Assembly: GCA_947462335.1 (NCBI GenBank)
Contig: OX381719.1
Span: forward strand, 65,822,808-65,886,807
Source: Harmothoe impar
Lineage: Eukaryota; Annelida; Polychaeta; Phyllodocida; Polynoidae
Length of the DNA stretch: 64,000 nucleotides
Reading direction: 5' to 3'
Below the pieces are notes generated by a model, which was not told the DNA's origin, did no database searches, and saw nothing but the letters and a program-made list of their open reading frames with translations. The translations under genes and the position numbers were made by a program. Below, piece by piece: positions 20,896 through 32,225 of this stretch. Each line of letters starts with the position of its first letter. The first letter of the stretch is position 1.

Positions 20896-23433
20896 TTTGG
20901 AGTAGGATCTCATGTTCTCTACAAGACAAGAAAGTACCGGCTTCCCTCAATCTTGTTCCTGACTGTGAGCTGCTTCCCTACACTGAGCTGCTTACACTAT
21001 GAGCTGTCCCTTCTACTTTTTATGGAACCCGACTCCCCAAGTAGAGTCTCATGTAGCCTCAATTAGCCTGGTTTCCTTCTGTGAGCTGCTCACCTGATAC
21101 GGTAGCCGCCTCCCCAAGTAGAGTCTCATGTAGCCTCACTTATCCATGCAGGAGGAAAGTAGCCTTGGCAGCATAAATACTTTCCATTACGCCAATATTG
21201 GTTTGTTGCTATCCAGTTTCTCACCCTAAGCTACTTTCACACACAGAGATGTTTCAGACGTCCCAAGTAGAAGTTCAATATCTGCTTTTATCATGCATAA
21301 CCCACCCAGTTCTCCCAACTGGCTACAGCCATTCATGTATGCTAGTTACCTCAGCATGTGTGCAATATCTCATGAAGACCTGCACCAGAGTGTCTTCATC
21401 ACTTTTTTAAGTCTCACCTGCATTGTCAGTGAGACATTAAACTACACAAACAAACAAAAAACTTCACTTACATTTTTACATGTAGGTTGTACATGCTAGC
21501 ACTCCCCTTGTATCAAATTCAAAATATTTAGAAATCTCAAGTGGAGTCTTGTGTCAGTTCAATTAGTCTTTTTGCTCTACTGGAATTGAAATGCAGAAAA
21601 AAACCTCCAGCCCTCTCTTTCTACCAGACATTACACTCCCTGTGTAAAGACTTGACAGGAGAGGGGCTGCGATGTGCAGCACTCTATTTTAGAAGTCAGA
21701 ACTTTGAGGAAAAAATATCATTGATACTTCAAATTCGGATGGGAAAGTAATGCTTTGAGTATCTTAAAGCAAGTCTTATGTACTGGCCAATTCTACCCTT
21801 TCCATATGAGCTACATTTTGAAAGCAGGAGTCTCTCAATAAGTGTAGTTGTTGTGAACAAACATAATGTGTGAACATGCCCTTGGAATTGCCAATCACAT
21901 AATATCACAACAAAGCTAAATGTCTGCTCTTAATATCAAAGCAATGACAAGCCTCTCATGGTGCCAGGACCTTTCCTGAATTCTGGAAGAACCACAGACA
22001 GCACATTCCACCCGAGTGTGAAGCCTTAGGATGTCTGTAAGAGTCTTTGTGTGAGCCCAGTGAGGGTGGGCTCTGTGTGGTATTGTGTGACAGGGTCAGA
22101 GGATGACAGCTGCCCCTTATACCTAGTGATACCTTCATAGTCAGAGATGTTCTTGTCAAAATGTACAAACGTTTAAAGATGTTTGAGTATAAATATGTAA
22201 ATTTGTCTGTAACAATACATAATACACATCATACACTTTTGTAAATTTTAGTCTTCTCACTCAATATTATTCCATTCCAGTTACAGCTGTTATATTTAAC
22301 CCAATAACTTCATGTTCATCAACACCAGACAGTCAGCAGAGTTTAGCAAAGGGGGCATGGGCTAGTTACTCATCAGAGATGCATAACCTATGCCACATGG
22401 TGACAAAACTTGGGTCAAGATGATACTATGTTATAGGAATATAAAAATCAATGCAAAAGCTTCAATGGTAGGTTGAGTATTTCTCTAACATAGATGCCTA
22501 TACTCTATGTTAGGGGCCACAACGTGGTCGATTAGAGACAGTTACAACCAATGAGCTATATCGACCACAGTCTGATTCCATTTGCCACTCAATTAGCTGT
22601 TCCAATAACATCATCTGCAGAGTAGCAGCCCGGCAATTAGCCACATGCAAGCAGGATACAGGCACTACGAGAAGTGCTAGAAGTGCCAGGTATGTTTTTG
22701 CTGCATGCCCATTGCTGTCACCTCACCCTATCTATGCACCTAAAACCATTGGTGTCTTTTTAAAATCTAGGGAGATTCACCACACTGTACACTGTGTCCT
22801 TATATAAAGGTATGTCAGGTCCATCCCACATAAAATGCCATCCATATCTTCATAGGCATCTCCTTATGTCGATTGAATGTTCTTAACTGAAGATGAATAA
22901 CACAATATATTCACAAAGGGAAAAAGGGATCTTAAGGTTACCTACCCGTTTACTTCATGTGTGCTACAGTTGATTATTCTAGTGCCTGTTTCATTTCCTT
23001 ATCAGCAGACAGGCATATCTTCTCTGATAGGACTTCAACCACTCACCTACTGCATCTCAGCTGGACCTCTACCATGAGTACAGCATGTTATGTACCATTC
23101 TTAAAGCCCTGGTATCTGGTACGCTGTCAGTGTGACAGTAGCAGCAGCAGCAGCCACATGAATCCTGGTTATTTACATCATGTTGCTATAGCAACCAATG
23201 TGTCTCCTGGTTTGTGTCACAGTGGCTGTACAGTGTACAATGCTTCATATCTGAGACAGTGTATGTTAAAACCCAACCGTGGCCCATATCATGATGTGAA
23301 GCTTGAGATCAGCCTCCAGTTCTTAATCCATTTCTCTTCAACACAGTCAGAGAGTGATAAGTCCTTATATCTGTTTGTGCTCTTATAGACTCCACTAGTG
23401 CTTGTATCAAGGTCTCAAATAGCCCTGATATGT
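20896..23433. other. No gene seen
   Basis: Open frames here are short, overlap on both strands and lack recognisable domains. A direct repeat of CCCCAAGTAGAGTCTCATGT (about 21,036 and 21,112) and a GCAGCAGCAGCAG run near 23,145 are the only structures noted. Confidence 0.5.
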
Positions 23434-23583
23434 ACACAAGAACGAGGTTGTTTGACCGACTTGGCCGGTATCAGGGTGAAAGATACGGTATCAGCCTGAA
23501 ACCCTTTATAAGGGTTGATGGCTGATACCGTATCTTGATCCCTGATACCGGCCAAGTCGGTCAAACAACCTCATTCTTGTGTT
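23434..23583. repeat. Near-perfect 150-bp palindrome (MITE-like)
   Basis: The whole segment folds on itself. The outer arms of about 41 bp (starting ACAAGAACGAGGTTGTTTGA) pair with one mismatch, the inner arms AGATACGGTATCAGCC pair perfectly, and the centre AACCCTTTATAAGGGTT is itself palindromic. Such full-length hairpins are typical of miniature inverted-repeat elements. No coding capacity. Confidence 0.85.
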
Positions 23584-24059
23584 TATCAAGAAATGTGGAT
23601 TAAATAAGGAAAAATACCAATTTTACTGTGTCATTTCGTCTTCCCGAGCTCCAGACATCGCCATTTTGTTTTTGTGTTGCTGCCACTTCCGGTTTTGCGA
23701 GTACGCAAAAAAAAAAAAGTCCCCCCCCCCTCTGTCGTCTACATCGCCTTTTTTTGTACAAATTAGGCCTAGTATGCGCTTAAAAGTTCTTAATAATTAA
23801 AAATGGAAGACAATTGAACGATAATCTGGTATATATTGGCCAAAAATAATATCTGAATTACGATGAACGGACGCAGAGCCTCACTCTCCCAACAGAGGTT
23901 TAGTATTGTAAGTATGTGTAGTATCTGCTTAGAGCTGGACTCGCGAAAAGGGTAAAACATGCGTAACATATGTTGTCTCCGAGCAGAGGCTTTGTAGTGT
24001 AACCTTGCCAAGAATATGCTTGAAGACCGATCGTACCGCCCCTCTTTTCTCACACCAGT

Positions 24060-24770
24060 CGAGATTTCGGCGCCACTGTTTCTCTATGGGAAAATTTTAC
24101 GATACATTTTTTCGCCGAACTTTCAAGTTAAGAAGCCTCAACCAAATTTTAGGGGGGGTTTAGGCCTAATTCAGCTATTGTACGTCCAAATATAGGATCT
24201 ATTCTCTTCCGTGCGCTATGTTTCTTTCAATATAACTCGATTTTACCCAGTGGGCACAAAATCCAGTTTAGCGTTGATTCAACGTTGAATCAATATTGTA
24301 TCAACATTGTCAACCACTTATCAATGTTGATTCAATGTTCTGTGCCCACTGGGTAAAGCTAAAAACGACCGTTTTATTTTTTGGGGAATGTAAAGAAACC
24401 ACTCACGCCCTGCCCGTGTCAAGCGCAAGCCGGGCGGCCACATTTTTATTGTCTCAATTTTTCGCCGATCCATCATGTTAGAAAGCCTCAACCAAATTTT
24501 CTGGGGGCTTAAGGCCTAATTCAGCTATTGTACGTGTAAATATAGGATCTTTTGTAGAGCTTAGGCTTGGTTTCAAGCCAAAATATGCTATTTTAACCCC
24601 CAAACGGAGCCAATTAAAAAAAAAAGATATTGTCTCAATCTGAATGTAGGTCAACGATCAGCTGATCGCAGCGTCCGGTGCTTTTTCGTCTCTACTCGAT
24701 TTCATCGTCTTATTATAGAAAATCGATGTTAAACTGCTCGATTTGAATGGAATGTATCAAAAGTAAGGTG
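24060..24770. repeat. Two units of a ~240-bp repeat family
   Basis: The unit carries TCAACCAAATTTTCTGGGGG, GGCCTAATTCAGCTATTGTA and AATATAGGATGTTTTGT. Units start near 24,139 and 24,489. The first is lengthened by a 108-bp MITE. The same family occurs four times in tandem at 53,335-54,190. Confidence 0.8.
24246..24353. mobile_element. 108-bp MITE with TA target duplication
   Basis: Terminal inverted repeats CCCAGTGGGCACA(A/G)AA face each other and the element is flanked by TA on both sides (24,244-24,245 and 24,354-24,355). The related repeat unit at 53,430-53,450 lacks it and reads GATTTTAAACC across the same site, which acts as an empty-site control. TA duplication fits a Tc1/mariner-type transposase acting in trans. 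Confidence 0.85.
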
Positions 24771-25173
24771 ACAAACGCTCAAAATATAACATAAATAAGA
24801 TTTTTATTTCATCGTAAACGCCACTCCCCCCACGTTCTAGTTCAAAATATCCGCCAGGCGAGTGCCAGCAGACAGCTCGCACGAGTAGTCTTTCCACGCT
24901 TCAACTTGATAAAAGAAGACGAAATAAGTGAAATATAGGAGGAAATACGCTTTGAACCAACCAGCACAACAAACATAACGGTATAATGAAGGCATTGACG
25001 GTCATATTAACACATCTTATCATCAATTTATCTTAATATTAGTGCAAGAGGCTGAAAGGTCAAGCCAAGTCAACTTGGTGCTGTCAGACATACCACGGTC
25101 TGACACCGTCCCATACTTCATAGGACTGACGTTAAAGTCAGCATTCATGTGAGGGATTAAGGGATTCCGCTCA

Positions 25174-26452
25174 CTAGGAGGCCTGATCGTCCAATGATTG
25201 TGAATTCGAAGGAGACACGTTCACTTGGGTCTGCGAACGGGTGTCCACGTTTCCATAATGAATGTGGACGTGGACTGCCCCGTTACCGGTTATTGTGGCT
25301 CCGGAGAACATACCCGCCACCAAATCCTGGACCGGCGGCATCCCCCTGGTGCGCACCTGCACCGATCTAGGTCCTATGACCGGCCCAATGGCACCACCCA
25401 AGACAGGAGCCGATTCTGGGATCACGACTGCAGCCGCAGGGGCCACGATAGGAGCCGATACGGGGGCCACGAAGACAGGAGCTGATACGGGGGCCACAAC
25501 CGGGCCTGATACGGAGTCCACCACAGAAGGCTCTGGAAGCAAGGCGGATGCAGCTTCCTCGGCCTCCACTGCAGCTTCGTCGGTCTCCACCGGGGCCTCC
25601 GATATTCGCTTCTTCAGGAGGGAGCTTCCCGGAGTGATCGCATCGTAGGTTCTCTTCCTGCCCAGGGCGATATGATACATTTCTTTCTGCTGGGGAACGG
25701 AGGCTGTGGAGTACGCCTGAATCGAGTTAACATTTCGGTGCCCAGAGTACTGGATAAGAAGGTGCGAAGGTACACCCGCATGAAGAAGGTTGGTCATGTA
25801 GGTCTTATGCGGGGTGTGGCCCATAATGGCCCCAGTGAGGCCCGCCTTCTTCTTCACTTCCTTCATTATCTTGCCGATCGAGTCGTCGCTCATCTCATTC
25901 TTATCACCGTGCTTCCAGGGATACTCCATCTCCCATGTGGCCTTCCATATCTGAGTCAGGAAGAAGTGGACCTCCGGTTGCTTCTGGGCAGGGCTTCTCT
26001 TGTCCCCGATCCTTTTGTACATCCGTACTGGGCACCTCTCCTCGTCGTCAAGTAGCCACATATTGGGGTTGTACATACGGGGGGCACCTTTGCCCTTTCG
26101 GGTCTTCGACAAGGTTTCCACGAAGTGAAGGTGCTCGTTAGGTGTGCCCTCGTCCACCATATAAAGGTGCTTCCATAACACAGCTGTCTGCTCTTGGCGA
26201 CCCCGCCACCCGAAGCCATTAGCGAAGAAGAAGTACACTGTGTTCTGAATGGTTCGAGGGTCCTGACTCCCGAATGCACCCGTTTGCCAGCATATTTCCA
26301 CATCCTCATCTGTGAGTGGTACGGCCATATTGGGTTTGTCCCCGAAGCCCAGGTCTTTTAATTCACATCGCCTTGTCTCGATCACTTGTCAAAGCAGATC
26401 GAAGTTCGAGTCAGTCATCATATTGACCGGATAGTTGTTATCACGGCAATAT
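25174..26452 (-). pseudogene. Crypton-like tyrosine recombinase (DUF3504/KCTD1-like family)
   Basis: An exon starts after a splice acceptor (TTTTGCAG, exon from 26,452) and runs to the stop at 25,174. A TGA at about 26,389-26,391 interrupts it; downstream, 403 residues are open. LTDEDVEICWQTGAFGS, NTVYFFFANGFGWRGRQEQ (candidate first Arg, residue 61) and the C-terminal box GHTPHKTYMTNLL...YSGHRNVNSIQAYS match the Crypton-derived recombinase domain. H190, H216 and Tyr225 are present, but the second catalytic Arg (usual H-x-x-R) is His193. The tail from about 260 is Ala/Val/Pro-rich with repeats, ending in a β-rich segment (GATITGNGAVHVHIHYG). Stop and substitution suggest a dead transposon; a domesticated, cleavage-dead copy is the alternative. 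Confidence 0.8.
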
Positions 26453-26816
26453 CTGCAAAATATAAAGGAAATTAGGAATTAATTGTGTGATTAGACCTCC
26501 AAGAGGAGAATTCATAATAGGTCTGGATCAAGTGTGACATTCCACGGATGGTACTGCAGTCATACAGGAGAGACCAGGGCGTCAAACCGTGAGTAGCCAA
26601 GTTTGCTTTGAATCTAGGCATACAGCCCCTGCCACTGTGATAACGTTATATTTCAGGTTTAGCCTCAATATTACATACCCACACCTTGATATTAAGCTCA
26701 AATAACCTCAATGTGTATGATACAGGCCAGAAATTTATTTTTTAATGGTGATTATCATGTTGTTAATGCAAGGTTAGAGTCGGCACAGGCATGGGAGGTG
26801 GGTCATAGTGAGGGTA
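26453..26816. other. No gene seen
   Basis: AT-rich DNA between the Crypton-like exon and the target duplication of the large palindromic element. It would hold the intron and any upstream exon of the Crypton gene, none of which was recognised. Confidence 0.4.
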
Positions 26817-26822
26817 CATAAA
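26817..26822. repeat. 6-bp target-site duplication, left copy
   Basis: CATAAA directly precedes the element end AGTAGTAGGGG. An identical CATAAA follows the other end at 46,134-46,139. Confidence 0.85.
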
Positions 26823-27557
26823 AGTAGTAGGGGAGGTATCCGCAGGACCCCCCTTTTTATCTAGGTCAGTAGGTCAGTAGGTCATTGCTAAGTAGGTCAA
26901 TGATATCCATGAGTCTAAGTAGGTCACCATATGGACATGTTTGAACATGTAGCCTCATTAATTATTCATGTCACAGTTTTAGAATGTTAATGATATGCAT
27001 AACATGGATATTTGGCAAGTGACCAAAGTAAAATCTCATTATGAATGCAATTAAGTCATCCTTTAGACATGTTTGAACATGCAGCCTCAATAAATATTCA
27101 TGTCACACTTAATTTATGTAGGATACAGATGGATATGACGTTAGGCTGGATAGAGCATTATATTATGATCAATTATTAATTGCATAGAATATATATTGTA
27201 TTTGATATGAAGTCACTATATGGTGCAGTATTCAAAGGAAAAACGGTTTGGATCTGTTTGGACATACTTGAAAGAGGCACATCAATATATATTTGGCTGC
27301 TTGAGTTTGAGACATGTCTGGACATGTTCCACATCAAAGAGACCTAGCTTCAACGGAAAAATGGTTTGGCTCTGTTTGGACATGGTTCAAAGAGGCACAT
27401 CATTATATATTCAGATGCTTTGCCAACTGAACATGTTCCTCTGATAGTCATATCATGTGCATGTATACAGAGGGACCTTTATACAGTTTTGTCTATTGAA
27501 TTATAAATCAAAGGTATAATTTGATGATGCTTTATTAAACCTGGTAGTGGAATCAAA
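26823..27557 (+). repeat. Outer inverted-repeat segment, left
   Basis: Matches the reverse complement of 45,399-46,133 almost perfectly. It starts with AGTAGTAGGGG and a short GGTCAGTA tandem, and contains two copies of an iterated motif (GTTTGGATCTGTTTGGACAT). Its length is within the range of Polinton terminal repeats. Confidence 0.9.
27215..27440 (+). repeat. Iterated arm motif, two tandem units
   Basis: Each unit contains a TTTGGATCTGTTTGGACATG-like core followed by AAAGAGGCACATCA and TATATTTGG or ATATTCAG. Variants recur at 28,195-28,385, 31,736-31,850 and 32,226-32,345 and, inverted, in the right arm. They are non-coding by appearance. Confidence 0.75.
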
Positions 27558-27998
27558 TGTGAATATAAGAAATCATATTAGATAGTGGTTAGTTGAGATA
27601 AGTATTGACACAAATCACATCAAAGAGACCTTGCTGGCACTTGTTTAGGCATGTCTCACATCCAACATATCCCGACACCTGTCCAGATTCACATCAAAGA
27701 AATTTGGTTGGCATCTGTTGGGTTATGTTTGAGATTAATCATATACTGATGGCATCTGTCCAGGTTCACATCAAAGAGTTTTGTTTGGCACTGCTTTTGG
27801 ACATATTTCACATCAACATGAGCTTGTTGGCACCAATTTGGCCACATGTTATATCAAAGGAATTTTAAATTAGACCCTTGATAAACCCATCTCTCCTTGC
27901 TGAATATCAAATAAGCCCCCTTGGCTGATAATGGCTTATCTACCTTTTGAGGCATAACAGACAGTTATTACATGATGTATTTTGCTTACATTTTAGTA

Positions 27999-28090
27999 AT
28001 GTCGCCTACCCCTACTTGGCATGGGAAATATTCTCCAACACCTCAAGCACCAAGCTCAGTCAAAAAGCAGCCGCATAGCTTAAGCTATGT
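27999..28090 (+). pseudogene. Duplicated fragment of the PC4-like gene
   Basis: The frame MSPTPTWHGKYSPTPQAPSS followed by VKKQP closely matches MSPTPTYHEECPSTPQAPSR and VKKQP of the PC4-like gene (30,199-30,273). Homology stops on both sides, so this is a pseudogene piece left by an internal duplication of about 2.2 kb offset. Confidence 0.8.
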
Positions 28091-28194
28091 AAAAAATAAA
28101 TATATGTGGGGATATGAAGTGAGGCTGGATGGAGAATTTTACTTAATTAAGTATTAAAGAAAATATATATTGCATGTGCTATGATGTCACAATA

Positions 28195-28385
28195 TGGTAC
28201 AGTATTCAAAGGAAAAATGGTTTGGATCGGTTTCGGCATGCTTCAAAGAGGCAGATCATAATATTTTTGGCTGCTTTAGTTTCAGACGTGTCTGGACATG
28301 TTTCACATCAAAGAGACCTGTTTGGGCACCTTGCCAGTGAATTCATGGTGGCTCATTATATATTCAGTTGTTTGCCAGCTGAACC
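28195..28385 (+). repeat. Iterated arm motif
   Basis: Another copy of the motif: CAGTATTCAAAGGAAAAATG, then TTTGGATC, GGCATGCTTCAAAGAGGCA and a TATATTCAG/CCAGCTGAAC end. Confidence 0.7.
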
Positions 28386-28452
28386 AGGTTGAGGCCGGAA
28401 CCATATTATTAGAACGTACTAAATACATAGTACACCCTTTCCATTGGGTCTT

Positions 28453-28504
28453 TACCAAGATTATGGTACTGTGCACCATCTTGGGCTGTACCATAATCTT
28501 GGTA
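28453..28504. repeat. 17-bp perfect inverted repeat
   Basis: TACCAAGATTATGGTAC at 28,453-28,469 pairs exactly with GTACCATAATCTTGGTA at 28,488-28,504, giving a hairpin with an 18-nt loop. It is found only in the left arm. Confidence 0.8.
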
Positions 28505-29691
28505 TACCTGGTGTGTTCATTGGACCATGATCCCTGCTCATGAAGGTAAATTGGCCAATCACAGCCCAGTACTCATGTACCTTACCTGTGTTCACTGGAC
28601 TGTGACACTTACCTGTGCATGTAATTAGTGGGGTCACAGGTGGGACAAGAGAAACCACTCTACTATTTCATACTTATATTTACATTATATTGCATATTTA
28701 CTACATTATCAAACATCACTAAGTGAATACAAAAACATCATTTTGTGGACCTTAATCAATGATTTCATCCTATGGGTTCATTTTTATTAACAGATTTAAC
28801 TAAATATTAGCAAACTGATTTTACTAAACATTTACTGAGGGAAAATATGTATATAAAGCCATTTCTTAGATAATATTCCGATTTTAGTTATGAAAAAGGG
28901 TGCATACATAAATTATAGACCTCTGCTTCCTATAGTGGCATCAGAATTGTGCATTTTGGCATGGAAATGTGAAAAAGTGACAATAAATGAGTGTACCAAG
29001 TTTTTGGTACACCCTGTGTTCTGGGAACTGTCATTCAATCTTAGGGCGTACTAAGAAACTGGTCAGTCTCCAACCTGTGAACATGTAATCCGGATTGAAC
29101 ATGTTTGAAGCTCATTTATAATGCATGTATTGCTTCTGCTCCTAGACCTTCTGAGGCATAGCAGACATTTTTACATGGTCCATTATGCATAAATTAGGAT
29201 GTTTGATATACTCATCAATCCCTCCTCGCTGAATATAATATAAGTCTTCTCAGGACATAATTGTTTTATTTAGAGGTTTGAAGCCCATTTTTAATCCATG
29301 AAATGTTTCCAGAAGATGGTATTTGACCTGTCTACTATGCTTGAGATCTACAATGATTTCCTGCTGAATATCAAATGAGTGCACCCTGGGCATAATGGTT
29401 TTATCTCATGCTTGAAGTTCATTTGGAATTCATAAGTGAGAGGGGGGCTCATTACATATTCAGTTGTTTGCCAGCTGAACATGTAATCCGGATGGAACAT
29501 GGTTTTGTTTTGGCACAAGTTATGCCAGTTAAGCCATTGATAAATCATTCAATCTCTTCTTGTTGTATATCTAATGAGGCCCCTTGGGCATAACAGCTTT
29601 ATCCTTCACCTTCTGAGGCATAGCAGACATTTTTACATGATCTATTATGCATAAATTTGGAATTTTTCTTATGAAAAGAGCTTTGGCAGAG

Positions 29692-29698
29692 TATATAA
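29692..29698 (+). promoter_or_regulatory. TATA box of the PC4-like gene
   Basis: TATATAA-type box in AGTATATAAGCAGG about 105 bp upstream of the initiator ATG at 29,799, leaving room for a short 5' UTR. The block just upstream (CATAGCAGACATTTTTACAT, near 29,619) recurs near 29,158 and, diverged, at 27,951 and 32,115, so the promoter region itself is part of a repeated module. Confidence 0.65.
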
Positions 29699-29798
29699 GC
29701 AGGATTAATTTAGACACTAGCCAGCCAGTCCTCTTCACACATCCAGCAGAGCAAGAAGCCAAAAGCCTCATCTTAGTATAACATAGACCTCAAACACC

Positions 29799-30987
29799 AT
29801 GAACATGTTTTCTGCAACAAGTCAACCAGCTTATAATGCTGTGAACCCTTATGTGAGTATCTTTCTTACTATAAGTTTTATTGTTGACATAATTATATTA
29901 ATGATAGTTTTTAACTATACAGACTATTGGTTTATCACTATTATTTATTGAGTGAGTGATATCAAAAAAGGTATGTGATATTAATTTTCTTTTTTTAAAC
30001 TCTTATTAGAAACAGGAAAGCGACCTAGATGAGGTGAATCATGAAGATATGGAGGTTGACCACTCAGAAAATTCAACTCAGCACCCGATTATCACGGTTG
30101 CTGGCTTCACAGGATCCAGAAAAAGGTCACTACCCACATCTCTGATGGTGCATGGTCAGTCATTGGCCAAGAGAAGGGAGTTTGAAGGAAGCTTCAACAT
30201 GTCCCCTACCCCTACCTACCATGAAGAATGTCCTTCAACACCTCAAGCACCAAGCAGAGTGAAGAAGCAGCCCAGGTACAACTCCAGATCTGTTAGAACC
30301 ACTAGAGCCAGCACCTTCTATGCAGATCTAGTGAAAAACTCACCCCAAGCTGATGTCTCAGTGAGTTCCCATGGATGTCTTTTTATGGGATCCACAAAGC
30401 AGTCAGCTGAGCCTACCAAGATGCAAAGGCTGTTCTTTAATTTAGGACAGAATTTGTATGTTGATAGGCAACCCGGAAAGGGTGGTGACGGAGATCTTAG
30501 GCTGAGCCTATGGCATACCAACAGCATCAACAAGATGCAAAGGGCCGGATCTCGTTACAGCATTCTGCTGGATTATGATGCAATTCACCAGATTAAAAAG
30601 GAATCAGAGGACATCAAGCTGGGGCTGAGCTTATGCGATGACGACAACTTCTTAGGGTTTGCCTTATCACTTGGCTCTATGAAGTACCTAACCATTGAGT
30701 CTGACATGTGCTTTGTCAATATAAGAAAGTGGTTCAACCCAGCACATGCATATGACGAGCCAAAGCCAGACCTACGCCCATGCAGGGAGGGAGTGCGTCT
30801 CACCTACGAACAATTCAAACGCTTCATTGAGTTCTTGGATACCCAGCTGCTGACAGAGTGTCCTTCCTTTGCTGAACATGTGTTCTGCTGTGATCAAGAG
30901 GACCATGACACCAACTGCTGCTGCATCTGCACCCCCAAGGGGATATTACCCATACAGACAGAGTTCCAACGTCTGCTTGATGAATGA
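29799..30987 (+). CDS. PC4-like (ssDNA-binding coactivator-like) protein, two exons
   Basis: Exon 1 is 29,799-29,852 (18 codons), the intron runs from GTGAGT at 29,853 to CTTATTAG at 30,009, and exon 2 is 30,010-30,987, in phase 0, giving 343 residues. The C-terminal half resembles the PC4/Sub1 fold: LRLSLWHTNSINKM and a second block with VNIRKWFNP, LRPCREGVRLTYEQFKRFIEF, matching the strand-turn and KxGISL-x-x-xQW pattern of PC4. PC4 proteins bind single-stranded DNA and act in transcription and replication. The N-terminal part is Ser/Pro/Lys-rich. A Cys cluster (TNCCCICTP) precedes the stop, and AATAAA lies at 31,104-31,109. A TATA box lies upstream. The PC4 call is from motif reading; the role inside a transposon is inferred. 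Confidence 0.75.
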
Positions 30988-31103
30988 TGTCAAGGAAATC
31001 CTCATGACCAAGACATATTCATGTCAACATATACAATACAAAAAAAAACTAAACATTAAATACTGAACTATCAAACTACTAAACATTAAATACTGAACTA
31101 TTG

Positions 31104-31109
31104 AATAAA
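31104..31109 (+). terminator. Polyadenylation signal of the PC4-like gene
   Basis: AATAAA 117 bp after the stop codon, within an AT-rich 3' end. The mirrored signal is present in the right arm. Confidence 0.6.
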
Positions 31110-31735
31110 AATACATTTATTCATTATTTTACTTGTTGTCTTTTTATTTATTCACTCAAACTATCGAATGCAATAGACTTTGGAAGCAGTAAGTTATTCA
31201 GCTGTCTCAAAGGCATATTGTGACCCTGTAAGAGGAGTTTGATTTTCATATAAACCCAGCAAAGACCATTTGCTTCATTGTTTATTAATCTAATGATGCC
31301 AATTATGATTATGGTCATGACATATGTGTCTAATTTAATTAGAGGGCATCAATGAATAAACTTGGTGGGCAAATCATTAATGTGTTAATTAGTCGAGCAT
31401 AAGTTGTGGTGTCAAAGGTGTATATTCTACTGTGTTAAGCATTTGATATGTACCAGATTTAATTAGGTTTATTAAATGAGTATACCCCGGGCATAACTTA
31501 ACCACACCTTGTGTCTCTGTCAATGTCATTGAATACTTGATTTATGTTATCCACCTACACCTATGAGTCTGACACTGATGACGGAGGATACCCGGTATAC
31601 TGATGGTATGCCATGACTGAGTAATAAGGAGGGATGGAGGTGCGAAATGCAACCTAAAGATGAGAAACAGTGCCAAACCCGCATGGAAATGGCATACAAC
31701 AACATTGACTGTGCCACACTCGGTAGATGAGATGG

Positions 31736-31850
31736 ATGACCAACATATTTTTGGATCTGTTGGGACATGCTTAAAAATTAAAGGCACATCATTATATATT
31801 CTGCTGCTTGCCAACTTTGGTTGGCAAGTGAACATGTTCCTTTGACAGGA
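31736..31850 (+). repeat. Iterated arm motif
   Basis: Variant with TTTGGATCTGTTGGGACATG, AAAGGCACATCATTATATAT and TTGGCAAGTGAACATGTTCC. It is mirrored in the right arm at about 41,060-41,175. Confidence 0.7.
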
Positions 31851-32225
31851 GTTGTGCCAGGTTAGGTCATTAATCATTCCTGCTGTATATTAAATGAGTG
31901 CACCCACTCTGGGCATAACGGTTTTATCCTGTGGTTTGAAACTCATTGGTGGGAGGGTGGCTCTTTACATATCCAATTGTTTGCTAGCTGAACAGATCAA
32001 ACATGTGTTTGTTTTGCAAGGGCATTGCCACGTAAGCCAATGATAAACCCATCAATCTTTCCCTCCTAAATATCAAATGAGTCCCCTCAGGGCATTACGG
32101 CTCTATCCCTTTGCCTTTTGACGCAAAGCAGACATTTCTACTAAAGTTTCACTGGATGGAGCATTACATTTGATCAGGTATCATTTACAGGAAAAAAATA
32201 TATGTGCTATGTGATGATGTCACTA

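Larger units (their letters stand above)
27558..29897 (+). other. Left-arm-only segment (no counterpart in the right arm)
   Basis: These 2,340 bp hold the promoter and first exon of the PC4-like gene, iterated arm motifs and a duplicated PC4-gene fragment. In the right arm the equivalent position holds 43,013-45,398 instead. Because it contains the 5' end of a gene whose remainder is in both arms, it is the ancestral state. Confidence 0.8.

Noticed and set aside
20481..21002. 173-residue repetitive frame (MAFRLYTVVLGLSVV units)
   Set aside because: Artefact of the 45-bp minisatellite.
22957..23388. 143-residue plus-strand frame
   Set aside because: No domain, skewed composition (Ser/Cys/His from repeat-like DNA), no splice or promoter context.
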